Source: Paraburkholderia kirstenboschensis
Lineage (GTDB): Bacteria > Pseudomonadota > Gammaproteobacteria > Burkholderiales > Burkholderiaceae
Direction: 5' to 3'
NCBI RefSeq assembly: GCF_904848585.1
Contig: NZ_CAJHCR010000005.1
Location: forward strand, 186,001 to 250,000
DNA length: 64,000 nt
Shown: piece by piece, positions 36,979 through 44,746 of the stretch
Position numbering within the stretch: the stretch's first letter is position 1
Layout of the letters: every line of letters begins with the position of its first letter
Program-made: the position numbers and the translations under genes
The notes under the pieces: generated by a model
The model's input: the letters and a program-made list of their open reading frames with translations, nothing else
Told to the model about the DNA's origin: nothing
Databases searched by the model: none

Positions 36979-37131
36979 GTCGGAATGCGCCGCATCTTCA
37001 CGCGAGTTTTTCGCGCAGCTGCCAATAAACAGAACAGATGCCTACGAAACCAACTCGCAAGTCCGTTTTCCAGGCGTGGTGCCTCGGCTTTTGCGTGGCT
37101 ATACTGGACGACGTCCAATGAGCAGATGACG

Positions 37132-37833
37132 ATGAACGAAACGACACAGCAGGCTATTGTTCAGACCTTACGCGAGAGAATTCTGGCAGGCGAACTGTCG
37201 CCCGGCCAACGCCTCGTCGAAGCGCAACTCGCGCAATGGCTCGGTGTATCACGTACGCCGCTGCGTTATGCGCTAAGCGTGCTGTCTTCGGAAGGACTGC
37301 TCGATCGCTCGGGCGCGCGCGGCTATGTGGTGCGCCGCTTCAGCGTACGCGACGTGCTGAACGCAATCGACGTGCGCGGCGTGCTAGAAGGTCTCGCCGC
37401 GCGCTCGGTGGCCGAGAGCGGCGTGGGCACGGCGCTCGCCGCCGCGCTCGACGACTGCCTGCGCGAAGGCGACGACATCTTTGGCAACGGCCACCTTCAA
37501 CCCGGCGACGACGTGCGTTATGCGGCGATGAATGGGCGCTTTCACTCGCTCATCATCGAGGCAGCGCAGAACACGGCGGTTAGCGCCGCGTTGAGTTTGA
37601 ACGACAAGATTCCGTTCGTCTCGCCCTCCACCATCGCATTCGACGAAGCCGCGCGCGAGCGTCAGTTCATGATGCTGATGTATGCGCACCGCCAGCACCA
37701 CGCGATTGCGGACGCGTTGAAGAAAGGCGAAGGCGCGCGCGTGGAAGCATTGATGAAAGAGCACACGCACATATCGAAGGAAAGCCTGAACCTGTCCCTG
37801 CCGGCATTGCATCTGATCGCGGGCGCCGCATGA
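37132..37833 (+). CDS. GntR-family (FCD) regulator, likely controls ligBA
   Basis: A 233-residue GntR/FadR-type regulator. The winged HTH (residues 5-70) shows TLRERILAGELSPGQRLVEAQLAQWLGVSRTPLRYAL; the C-terminal FCD helical domain has the metal-site His residues in GRFHSLI and AHRQHHAIADAL. ATG 37132 is chosen; ATG 37126, two codons earlier, is equally possible since no strong ribosome site exists. It diverges from ligB, and its stop overlaps the start of the next LysR gene (ATGA), so the two regulators are coexpressed. Confidence 0.9.
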   Translation: MNETTQQAIVQTLRERILAGELSPGQRLVEAQLAQWLGVSRTPLRYALSVLSSEGLLDRSGARGYVVRRFSVRDVLNAIDVRGVLEGLAARSVAESGVGTALAAALDDCLREGDDIFGNGHLQPGDDVRYAAMNGRFHSLIIEAAQNTAVSAALSLNDKIPFVSPSTIAFDEAARERQFMMLMYAHRQHHAIADALKKGEGARVEALMKEHTHISKESLNLSLPALHLIAGAA

Positions 37834-39152
37834 CGCGCGACGCATCGCTCGCTGCCGTTAGAAACCAGGCGCCCGGGCAAGCGCCTGCGAAGGCCACGCC
37901 CCCCGCAAGCAGCAAAGAAATGCTCAACCTCGCGCAATTGCGCGCATTCCGCCTCGTCGCGGATAGGGGCAGTGCAACGCGTGCGGCCGCCGCGCTGTTC
38001 CGCGCCCAATCGGCGGTCACGCGCTCGGTTCAGGAACTCGAGTCGGCAGTTGGAGAACCTCTATTCGATCGCGGTCCTTCGGGCATGCTGCCCACACCCG
38101 TTGGCCGGGCGGTGCTGCTTCGCTGCGAACGGATCTTCGCAGAGCTCGAAGAACTCGCGCAATGGTGCTCTGCGCGGCAGGCACGCCGCCGCCCTGCTGC
38201 CGAAGGCGCATTGCCCGCCTATCTGCTGAACACACGGCGGCTGCAGATTTTCGTCGCGCTGGCACGGCACCGTCATATGCCGAGCGCGGCCAAAACATTC
38301 GGTATCAGTCAGCCCGCTGTGAGCACCGCGATCCGCGTGCTCGAAAGCGGCTCGGGCCTGAGCCTTTTTCACCGGAGCCCGCGCGGCATTCTGCTCACTG
38401 CCGAAGGCGAAACGTTTCTGCTGCATGTGCGGCGCGCGTTGAACGAATTGCGCCACGTACCCGACGATATCGCCGCACTGCGCGGCAATATTCGGGGCGC
38501 AGTAACGGTCGGCGCGCTGCCGCTGGGGCGCACGCTGATCCTCCCCAAAGCCATCGCGAAGATGAGCGCGGACAATCCGGGCGTGCGCGTGGTCACCGAT
38601 GAAAGCGCGTATGAAGCGCTGGTGGCGGGATTGAGAGCGGGCGACATCGACTTCATTCTCGGCGCGCTGCGCGAGAACGACTCGACGAGCGGCCTGAGGA
38701 ACGAGCGCTTGATGTCGGAAGACATGGTGCTTCTCGTGCGGCGCGATCATCCGCTCACGCGCGCTCATGAGCCGAGCATCGCGGATTTGCGTGACGTGCA
38801 GTGGATCTTGCCGCGCAGTCATGCGCCCGCGCGAGCACTATTCGAAGCCCAGTTCAAGCGGATGAAAATCAAACCGCCCATGCCCACGGTCGAAACCGCC
38901 GACCTCGCGGTGATTCGCGGCCTGCTGCTAGGCACCGACATGGTGGCGGCGCTGTCCGCGCAGCAGTTGCACTACGAGGTACAAGCGGGGCAACTCGCTG
39001 TGCTCAAAGTGCCGCTGCACAACACCCGGCGCGATATCGGGCTGACCATGCGCGCCGCGGGTACGCCCTCACCGGCGGCTCGGGCGCTGATCGACGCGAT
39101 TCGTCTGTCGGTGGTCGACGTCACACGCACAGTCAGTGTCGCGGCAAGTTAG
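37830..39152 (+). CDS. LysR-type regulator with two tandem HTH domains
   Basis: A 440-residue regulator, well over the usual 300. Two separate LysR-type winged HTH units are visible: residues 31-92 (LNLAQLRAFRLVADRGSATRAA, SAVTRSVQELESAVGEPLF) and 132-194 (RLQIFVALARHRHMPSAAK, QPAVSTAIRVLESGSGLSLF). The second runs into a normal effector domain (about 220-430, GAVTVGALPLGRTLILPKA). The link between them is basic and Ala-rich. Its ATG overlaps the GntR stop, and galD follows convergently. Probably a regulator of this 4,5-cleavage block; how two HTH units work in one chain is unknown to me. Confidence 0.88.
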   Translation: MTRDASLAAVRNQAPGQAPAKATPPASSKEMLNLAQLRAFRLVADRGSATRAAAALFRAQSAVTRSVQELESAVGEPLFDRGPSGMLPTPVGRAVLLRCERIFAELEELAQWCSARQARRRPAAEGALPAYLLNTRRLQIFVALARHRHMPSAAKTFGISQPAVSTAIRVLESGSGLSLFHRSPRGILLTAEGETFLLHVRRALNELRHVPDDIAALRGNIRGAVTVGALPLGRTLILPKAIAKMSADNPGVRVVTDESAYEALVAGLRAGDIDFILGALRENDSTSGLRNERLMSEDMVLLVRRDHPLTRAHEPSIADLRDVQWILPRSHAPARALFEAQFKRMKIKPPMPTVETADLAVIRGLLLGTDMVAALSAQQLHYEVQAGQLAVLKVPLHNTRRDIGLTMRAAGTPSPAARALIDAIRLSVVDVTRTVSVAAS

Positions 39153-39164
39153 CGGCGGCTTGCG

Positions 39165-39180
39165 GTGACGGCCCCGTCAC
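39165..39180. terminator. Inverted repeat between convergent LysR and galD genes
   Basis: GTGACGG-CC-CCGTCAC, perfect 7-bp arms, 12 bases after the LysR stop. It could serve as a bidirectional stem-loop for both converging transcripts; no U-tract is present. Confidence 0.35.
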
Positions 39181-39213
39181 GGCCTGCGGCGAGGACCACG
39201 TTCAAAGTCGTTG

Positions 39214-40320
39214 CTAGCCCCGCGGCTCCCATACGGAGGGCGGAATGCCGACCACACCGTCAAACAGCCAGCGCGCGGTCCGCAGCAACGCCGCGCTCAG
39301 CACCTCGGGCCGATCGGGCTCGCCGCCGAGCGTGAGTTCGACGGTGAACTCGCCGGTCGGATGCTCGACGGAAACCCGTTTGCGCGTGCCCTCAGGTTCC
39401 ACCTCCGCAATGCCGTCGCACACCGTGCCGGGCAACACCGCCGCCGTCGCCACGCTGACCGCGCCAAGCACACCAATCGATGCATGGCAGCGGTGCGGAA
39501 TAAAACTGCGTGTGGAAACCGTGCCGCCGTTGCGCGGTTCCGCGACGAGGCACATCTTCGGCACCGTGCGCGCGCTGACGTCGCCAAGGTTCATCATCGG
39601 ACCCACGGCAAGGCGGATCTTTTCGATGCGCGCCTTGAGTTCGTCGTCTGCGTCGAGTTCCTCGCGCGTTTCGTAACCGGTGCGTTGCAGGTCGCGCGCT
39701 CGCATCAGGACGAGCGGCATGCCGTTGTCGATGCACGTGAGTTCGACGCCTTCTACCGTGTCCTTGAGTTGCCCGGTCGGCAGCAGCGCGCCGCATGTCG
39801 AGCCGGCCGTGTCCCGGAACTCGAGCGGAATCGGCGCGGCGCCGCCCGGCACGCCGTCGATGCGCGCGTCGCCTTCATACGTCACGCGAAAGCCCGGCGT
39901 GCTGACGGTCGCGACCGCGATCTGCCCGGTGTTGACCATGTGAATGGCCACGCGCGTGCTGCCGTCTTCCGCGTTGACGAGTCCGCGTTCAATCGCGTAC
40001 GGGCCGACTCCCGCCAGAATGTTGCCGCAGTTCTGGCCAAAATCGACGCGCGCCTCGTTGACGACGACTTGCGCAAACAGATAATCGACGTCGGCGTCCT
40101 CGCGCGACGATGGAGAAACGATCGCGACCTTGCTGGTCAGCGGGTCCGCACCGCCGATACCGTCGATCTGCCGCGGGTCGGGCGAACCCATCACGGCGAG
40201 CAGCACACGGTCGCGTTCGGCGGGCTCGGCGGGCAAGTCGGACGCCATGAAAAACGCGCCTTTGGACGTGCCGCCGCGAATCATCATGCAGGGAATGCGG
40301 GTCTGGGTGCGACTGGACAT
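39214..40320 (-). CDS. galD: 4-oxalomesaconate tautomerase (GalD, PrpF family)
   Basis: A 368-residue PrpF-family isomerase that converts the keto and enol forms of 4-oxalomesaconate in gallate/protocatechuate 4,5-cleavage. Start at 40320 behind GGAGACCC. Motifs: IPCMMIRGGTSKGAFF at the N-terminus with active-site Ser/Lys, SPDPRQIDGIGGADPLTSKVA, and FGQNCGNILAGVGPYAIERG with the conserved Cys. The length and the DPLTSKVAIV stretch fit GalD, and context (ligAB, LigI) supports this over the aconitate isomerase PrpF. Confidence 0.88.
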   Translation of the reverse strand: MSSRTQTRIPCMMIRGGTSKGAFFMASDLPAEPAERDRVLLAVMGSPDPRQIDGIGGADPLTSKVAIVSPSSREDADVDYLFAQVVVNEARVDFGQNCGNILAGVGPYAIERGLVNAEDGSTRVAIHMVNTGQIAVATVSTPGFRVTYEGDARIDGVPGGAAPIPLEFRDTAGSTCGALLPTGQLKDTVEGVELTCIDNGMPLVLMRARDLQRTGYETREELDADDELKARIEKIRLAVGPMMNLGDVSARTVPKMCLVAEPRNGGTVSTRSFIPHRCHASIGVLGAVSVATAAVLPGTVCDGIAEVEPEGTRKRVSVEHPTGEFTVELTLGGEPDRPEVLSAALLRTARWLFDGVVGIPPSVWEPRG

Positions 40321-40649
40321 CGCGGGTCTCCATCGCTAATGGGCGGCTCCCATTGTAGTTTTCGATGGCACAGGCAAAGCACCTAAAGCGGCACGCAATT
40401 CCATCTAATCTGTTTATCGGCTGTGCCTGCCGGCGATCCGCGCCGCGTTGCAAGCGGCTTGAAATGGCGGACGCCGAACCGCGCGGCAATGCGTTGACGC
40501 AGCGCACATCTGAAACCGCTTTCTCCATACGAAAAGCGTGCTTTTGCCCATCGCCGGGGATTGGCTTCAAAACCGCCTTCTATTCGACCAATTGAAGCTC
40601 GGACCCCCGGCGCACACTGACGTCGTGCCAATTGCGTCAGGAGCCTCAG
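40321..40649. other. Intergenic region upstream of galD with inverted repeat
   Basis: 329 bp with no supported gene. An inverted repeat AATGGG-CGGCT-CCCATT at 40338-40354 lies 17 bases before the galD start, so a bound protein would block galD transcription or translation initiation. The rest is unremarkable and carries the promoters of galD (minus) and the gene at 40650 (plus). Confidence 0.45.
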
Positions 40650-40940
40650 ATGTCTTCCCGTCATCGCCAGAATCGCCCGTTCGACGAAAACCAGCCCGAG
40701 CCGGGAACGGCCGAATGGACCAACCCTGCGCCCGACGCCGACGCGCAAACCATGCACGGCCTGCACATTGCTTCGCAGAATGTGTTGCGCCTCGCAACGC
40801 AGACGTACAATGCTGCGGCGCGCGGCGATGAGGCAGCGGCACACGCAGCGCGCGCGTCGCTAGAACAGCAATTGGGTCTGACCACGCGTCTGATCGACGA
40901 ACTCGTTTCCGGCGGCGCCGACCAACCCACGATGCACTGA
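40650..40940 (+). CDS. Small hypothetical protein
   Basis: A 96-residue soluble protein with ATG 40650 behind AGGAG. The first 40 residues are polar and Pro-rich (RPFDENQPEPGTAEW), then a helical region (LHIASQNVLRLATQTYNAAARGDEAAAHAARASLEQQL) suggests a short coiled-coil. No known family recognised. It is followed at 61 bp by a small membrane protein gene. Confidence 0.65.
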   Translation: MSSRHRQNRPFDENQPEPGTAEWTNPAPDADAQTMHGLHIASQNVLRLATQTYNAAARGDEAAAHAARASLEQQLGLTTRLIDELVSGGADQPTMH

Positions 40941-41001
40941 CGGCCCGCAATAAAGCAAGGCCAACAGCAATAACCGCAGTTTCCAATCTTCGAGACAAGA
41001 A

Positions 41002-41145
41002 ATGAGCGCTTTGACGGTAATTCTCTGCATCTGGGCAATGGTCGCGTTCTGCGCGGTGCTGTTCATCCGCGGCGCCACTGCGCGCATCGAGCGTCCCAGG
41101 AAGTCGACGCAAAGCCGTCCGGCGCGCTTTTCAATCGCCGAATAA
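41002..41145 (+). CDS. Small single-pass membrane protein (47 residues)
   Basis: Reading: MSALTVILCIWAMVAFCAVLF as the membrane helix, then a basic tail (IRGATARIERPRKSTQ) that should stay in the cytoplasm, ending ARFSIAE. The start at 41002 has GAGACAAG upstream. A single hydrophobic helix followed by positive charge is non-random, so this is likely real although short. Function unknown. It converges on the GGDEF-EAL gene. Confidence 0.55.
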   Translation: MSALTVILCIWAMVAFCAVLFIRGATARIERPRKSTQSRPARFSIAE

Positions 41146-41210
41146 GGGCTCCGCGGGGCGGCTCGATGTATTGCGGTGAACAATCGGCGCACGGCGCCGG
41201 TTGAGTTCCG

Positions 41211-43544
41211 TCAATCCCTCGCCGGCCACGGCAACCCTTGCGCCGACCAATCCAGTTCGACGCCGATCACCGAACGCTCATCCGCGAACTGTGCAGCGAG
41301 CGTCACCGCGATGCACGGCCTACCGCTCGCCAGCGAAAGATACGGATTACTGGCGATCGCAACGCCTGGCAACAGCACGGCATTGCGATAGTACGGCCGA
41401 TGATCCCAGCGCGCGTCGCGCGGATTCGCCACCGGATGCAGCGAAGCACCTTCCATGCTCCACGCCGGGCCCGGCACTTCGGGACCGAGCTGGCGTCCGG
41501 AAGCGTCGAGAATAAAGCAGCTCACGCAACGCTCGAACGTCGCCAGAGAAGAGAACGCGCGATCCATGGCCACGCCGGCACGCAACGCGTCCGCAGCCTC
41601 GCGCAACGCCACGCGGTACGGCTCGACTACGGATTCGAACAACGCATGCTGATGCGCGCGGCCTTGCGCGATCACGTCGAAGGCATCGTCGATTCGCAGA
41701 TGCACGGAGCCAGGCGGCGCGATCTGCGCTGCCGGCCGCCCGAGAAGATAGCCCTGCGCGAAGTCCACGTTCGATTCGACGGCGAGAATCAGCTCCTCGG
41801 TCGTTTCCACGCCTTCCACCACCACCAGCATGCCGGCTTGATGCAATAGCGACACGAGCTTGGGCAAAATCGGCTGTTCGGTGCCGTGCCCCGTCGCGCG
41901 TATCAGTTCGCCGTCGAGCTTGACGATATCCGGACGGATGCGCAGCAGCCGGTCGAGGTTCGACTGGCCGGCTCCGAAATCGTCGACGGCAATCAGGAAA
42001 CCGTGTTCGCGGTACAACGCCGCCGCACGCGACATCTCGCCGACACTGCCGCCGTGCGACTCGAGAATTTCGAGAATCACCTGTTGCGGCGCAAGCCCCA
42101 CCCTTCGCACGATGGCGGCCAGTTCATCCGCATAGCCGTCGGCGACGAACGTGGCCGGCAGAATGTTGAGGAACAGCCAGCCGTCGGCGGGCAGCGACGC
42201 GCGCGCGTTGGCAAGGTGCACCGCGTGGCTCGCGCGGTCGAGCACGCCTTCGTCGTTGGACGGCTTGGGCGCGAACAGCACCGCGGGCGGCAGCAGCGTG
42301 CCGTCGTCCAGCTCGCCGCGCAGCAGCGCCTCGAAGCCGACCTGCTTCTGATGCGACAAGCTGAAAAGCGGCTGAAAATGCGAAGTAAGGTAATAGTCTT
42401 CCCATCTATGCCGCGAGCCGGTCGAGCCCGCCGCGCCGCAGGCGTCCTCGATCAGCGATTGCAGCGGTGCGTCCGGCAGCGGACGCTCAGAGCACACGCG
42501 ATTCCTGCCCGAATGCTTGGCGCGCAGCAACGCTTCATCGGCGCGGTCGAGCAGCACCATGATGCTTTCGCCGCTGCGGTGCTCGGCCACGCCGAAGCTT
42601 GCAGTCAGATTGCCGTCCGGGCGCTCGATCGCGGCAATCGCGCCGCGCAGCCGCTCGGCTAGGCGCAGCGCGCCGGCAAGGTCCTCGCACAGCAATATGG
42701 CGAATTCCTCGCCGCCGATCCGGCTCACGCTGTCGGTGCCCGCGGTTCCGTCGAGCAGCACCCGCGCGACCTGGCGCAACGCAAGATCGCCCACCCCATG
42801 ACCGAACCGGTCGTTCAGCGACTTGAAGTTGTCGATGTCCAGAAAGATCGCGCTAACCTCCCCGCCCTGCGCCACGTCGGCGAGGCGCCGCTCCGCCTGG
42901 GCGACGAACGCCCGGCGGTTTTGCAGACCGGTCAGTGGATCGGTGGCCGCCAGTTGAGCCAACTGGTCTTCGAGCATGAAGTGATTGCGCCGGAACCGGT
43001 AGAAGCCGAAATGAAACACGACCGAAGTCGGCATGCCGATCGCCGCGATCCACATCCACATGACGATGTCGACGTCGGCCGTGCGTGGCGCGCCGGGCAG
43101 CAGCGCGATTGCCGTCGCATAGAAGAGCGCGCTGCCGACGAAAAAATGCGTCGGCGTGAGCCAGAGCGGCGCGGCGCAAACCGGTATCACGACCATTGCC
43201 GGCAGCGTCCACAGCAGTGGCTGTTGCAAGCCCGCAACGTTCAGCGCCAGTCCGCCAATGAGCGCGAGTGAGAACGCCACGCCGATTGCACCGAAGGTCC
43301 ACGTCGACTTCGCGCGCGGGATGGCCAGCACCAGCAAAGCCAGCAAGAGTGCCCAACCAAGGCGGTACGCAAGCGGCGCCGCCGGTCCGCCGATGAACCC
43401 GCGCGCCGCCACCAGAGAGAGGAACGCAACGACGGTAAACGCCATTGTCACGGTCGACAGCGGACGCTGATGTTCGAGCGAGCGCCGGTGAAAGCGCTCG
43501 CGCAGACTGGCATCGGATGAGTGCGGCGGCGAAGTAAGGAGCAT
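41211..43544 (-). CDS. Membrane-bound diguanylate cyclase/phosphodiesterase (GGDEF-EAL with C-terminal sensor-like domain)
   Basis: A 777-residue c-di-GMP enzyme. Residues 30-185 form several membrane helices. GGEEF (active variant) is at 277-281 after TDPLTGLQNRR. EAL begins at 405 (EALLRGE), with FLNILP, ILEILES, DDFGAG at 521-526, VKLD, VVEGVET and AQGYLLGRP, so both active sites look intact. After the EAL domain about 170 residues (VEPYRVALREAADALRAG..CVSCFILDASGR..PYYRNAVLLPGVAIASNPYLS) form a PAS/Cache-like fold such as seen in YkuI. It diverges from the bcs operon, whose BcsA binds c-di-GMP; a functional link is plausible. Confidence 0.92.
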   Translation of the reverse strand: MLLTSPPHSSDASLRERFHRRSLEHQRPLSTVTMAFTVVAFLSLVAARGFIGGPAAPLAYRLGWALLLALLVLAIPRAKSTWTFGAIGVAFSLALIGGLALNVAGLQQPLLWTLPAMVVIPVCAAPLWLTPTHFFVGSALFYATAIALLPGAPRTADVDIVMWMWIAAIGMPTSVVFHFGFYRFRRNHFMLEDQLAQLAATDPLTGLQNRRAFVAQAERRLADVAQGGEVSAIFLDIDNFKSLNDRFGHGVGDLALRQVARVLLDGTAGTDSVSRIGGEEFAILLCEDLAGALRLAERLRGAIAAIERPDGNLTASFGVAEHRSGESIMVLLDRADEALLRAKHSGRNRVCSERPLPDAPLQSLIEDACGAAGSTGSRHRWEDYYLTSHFQPLFSLSHQKQVGFEALLRGELDDGTLLPPAVLFAPKPSNDEGVLDRASHAVHLANARASLPADGWLFLNILPATFVADGYADELAAIVRRVGLAPQQVILEILESHGGSVGEMSRAAALYREHGFLIAVDDFGAGQSNLDRLLRIRPDIVKLDGELIRATGHGTEQPILPKLVSLLHQAGMLVVVEGVETTEELILAVESNVDFAQGYLLGRPAAQIAPPGSVHLRIDDAFDVIAQGRAHQHALFESVVEPYRVALREAADALRAGVAMDRAFSSLATFERCVSCFILDASGRQLGPEVPGPAWSMEGASLHPVANPRDARWDHRPYYRNAVLLPGVAIASNPYLSLASGRPCIAVTLAAQFADERSVIGVELDWSAQGLPWPARD

Positions 43545-44151
43545 AAGGATTGGCTACGGGGCAGGTCCGGTCACTCTATCCATGTATATCGGCAAACATC
43601 TGAGGAATGTTGAGCCTTTCGAAAAATATCCGGAAATAAGTACACGGCCGGCTCGCGCAGACTGAGTGCAACGCGGCGATTGAGCCGCACGACGCTTCGC
43701 TCCCCCGATGCGTCGGGCCCTGGCGATCATACCGCAGCCTCGGAAATTAATTCCGACACGAAATAATTGGTATGTGGAAAGCGCACGGCGGCAGAAAAAG
43801 GAAAGAGCAAGAGCCTCAATCCAGGGAACGAAGCGGCCGTTAACACGGCCAGGAAGTTGCGATTGGAACAGTAGTTTGCGCGCCACGCATCGCCGACAGA
43901 ATTTCGTAATGCTTCGTGGTCCTTCCGTATGCAGCAAGCGGCTCGCAACTATCGGACAGCTGACCGAAAGTGGCTAAAAGTTAATCTCTTAAGTAGACTG
44001 CTTCAAAGTGTGCGGAAGCGCCTGGTTAATGCGGTAAAACTAACCTATGCGGCCCCGCGCGAATTGCGCGAGCACTGTCCCTGCACCCGGTCGTCGCGGT
44101 CTTTCTCAGCCTTTTTAGCCAGTCGGCATCGACGTCCATTTTCCAGAAAAC
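43545..44151. promoter_or_regulatory. Divergent control region between GGDEF-EAL gene and bcs operon
   Basis: 607 bp without a convincing gene; codon structure is poor in all frames. It must contain the bcsD promoter and that of the GGDEF-EAL gene. Seen in it: an AT-rich inverted repeat TCGGAA-N5-TTCCGA at 43740-43756, an AT-rich patch near 43975-44045, and a GC hairpin CGCGC-GAATT-GCGCG just after it. No sigma-54 type GG-N10-GC pair or known operator was recognised. Confidence 0.5.
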
Positions 44152-44607
44152 ATGGTTCCAATCCTCGATTACCTGCTCGAACGCCAGATGTCACCGCAAT
44201 GGCGGTGCATGCTTTGCGCCTTGGCCTCGGAGTTCGAGGCGCAGATCGGGCGCGATGAATTGCGTCAACTGATGCACCGCGTGGGCAGCCGTTTTGCCGC
44301 GGCCCATCCGCTGCCCGCTTGCGACTCGACTACCGACCTCGCACGGACGCTGAACGAGCGTTGGCAGGAAATCGATTGGGGCTATGTCGAACTCGCCGAC
44401 GAATCCGACTCGTTGCGCATCGTTCACTATTGCGCGCCGCTTCCGGCGTTCGGCAACGACGCGCTCGCCTGGACCCCGGCGTTCCTGGAAGGCGCGTATC
44501 AAACCTGGCTGAGCGCGCTTGGCGCGCAGGGCTTGTCGGTCGCGCAAACCAGCGAGTATTCGCACGACACGGCGCTCGAGTTCCGTCTCGGCCGTCATGC
44601 CGCGTGA
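44152..44607 (+). CDS. bcsD: Cellulose synthase subunit D
   Basis: A 151-residue BcsD, about the size of Komagataeibacter BcsD (156). Typical sequence: the early LERQMSPQWRCMLCALASEFEAQIG, GSRFAAAHPLP, and WQEIDWGYVELAD in the central part, then WTPAFLEGAYQTWLSALGA. In known type I systems BcsD forms an octameric periplasm- or cytoplasm-side scaffold that helps order glucan chains. First gene of the operon, 139 bp before bcsP. The start at 44152 has no strong ribosome site. Confidence 0.85.
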   Translation: MVPILDYLLERQMSPQWRCMLCALASEFEAQIGRDELRQLMHRVGSRFAAAHPLPACDSTTDLARTLNERWQEIDWGYVELADESDSLRIVHYCAPLPAFGNDALAWTPAFLEGAYQTWLSALGAQGLSVAQTSEYSHDTALEFRLGRHAA

Positions 44608-44746
44608 ATGCCATAACAGGCCACGGCCGATCTGCACGCAGGACCGGTGCGCGATCAGCAACATGCAGTCGGGTTGGGCACTGGTTTTGCGCCGCGACCG
44701 GAAGCGACGACCGGGCAACGTAAAGCACTAAAAGAATGGCGGCAAC

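Noticed and set aside
43929..44258. 109-codon plus-strand frame just before and overlapping bcsD
   Set aside because: Basic, low-complexity reading with no ribosome site that overlaps bcsD; considered as an extra bcs gene and dropped.
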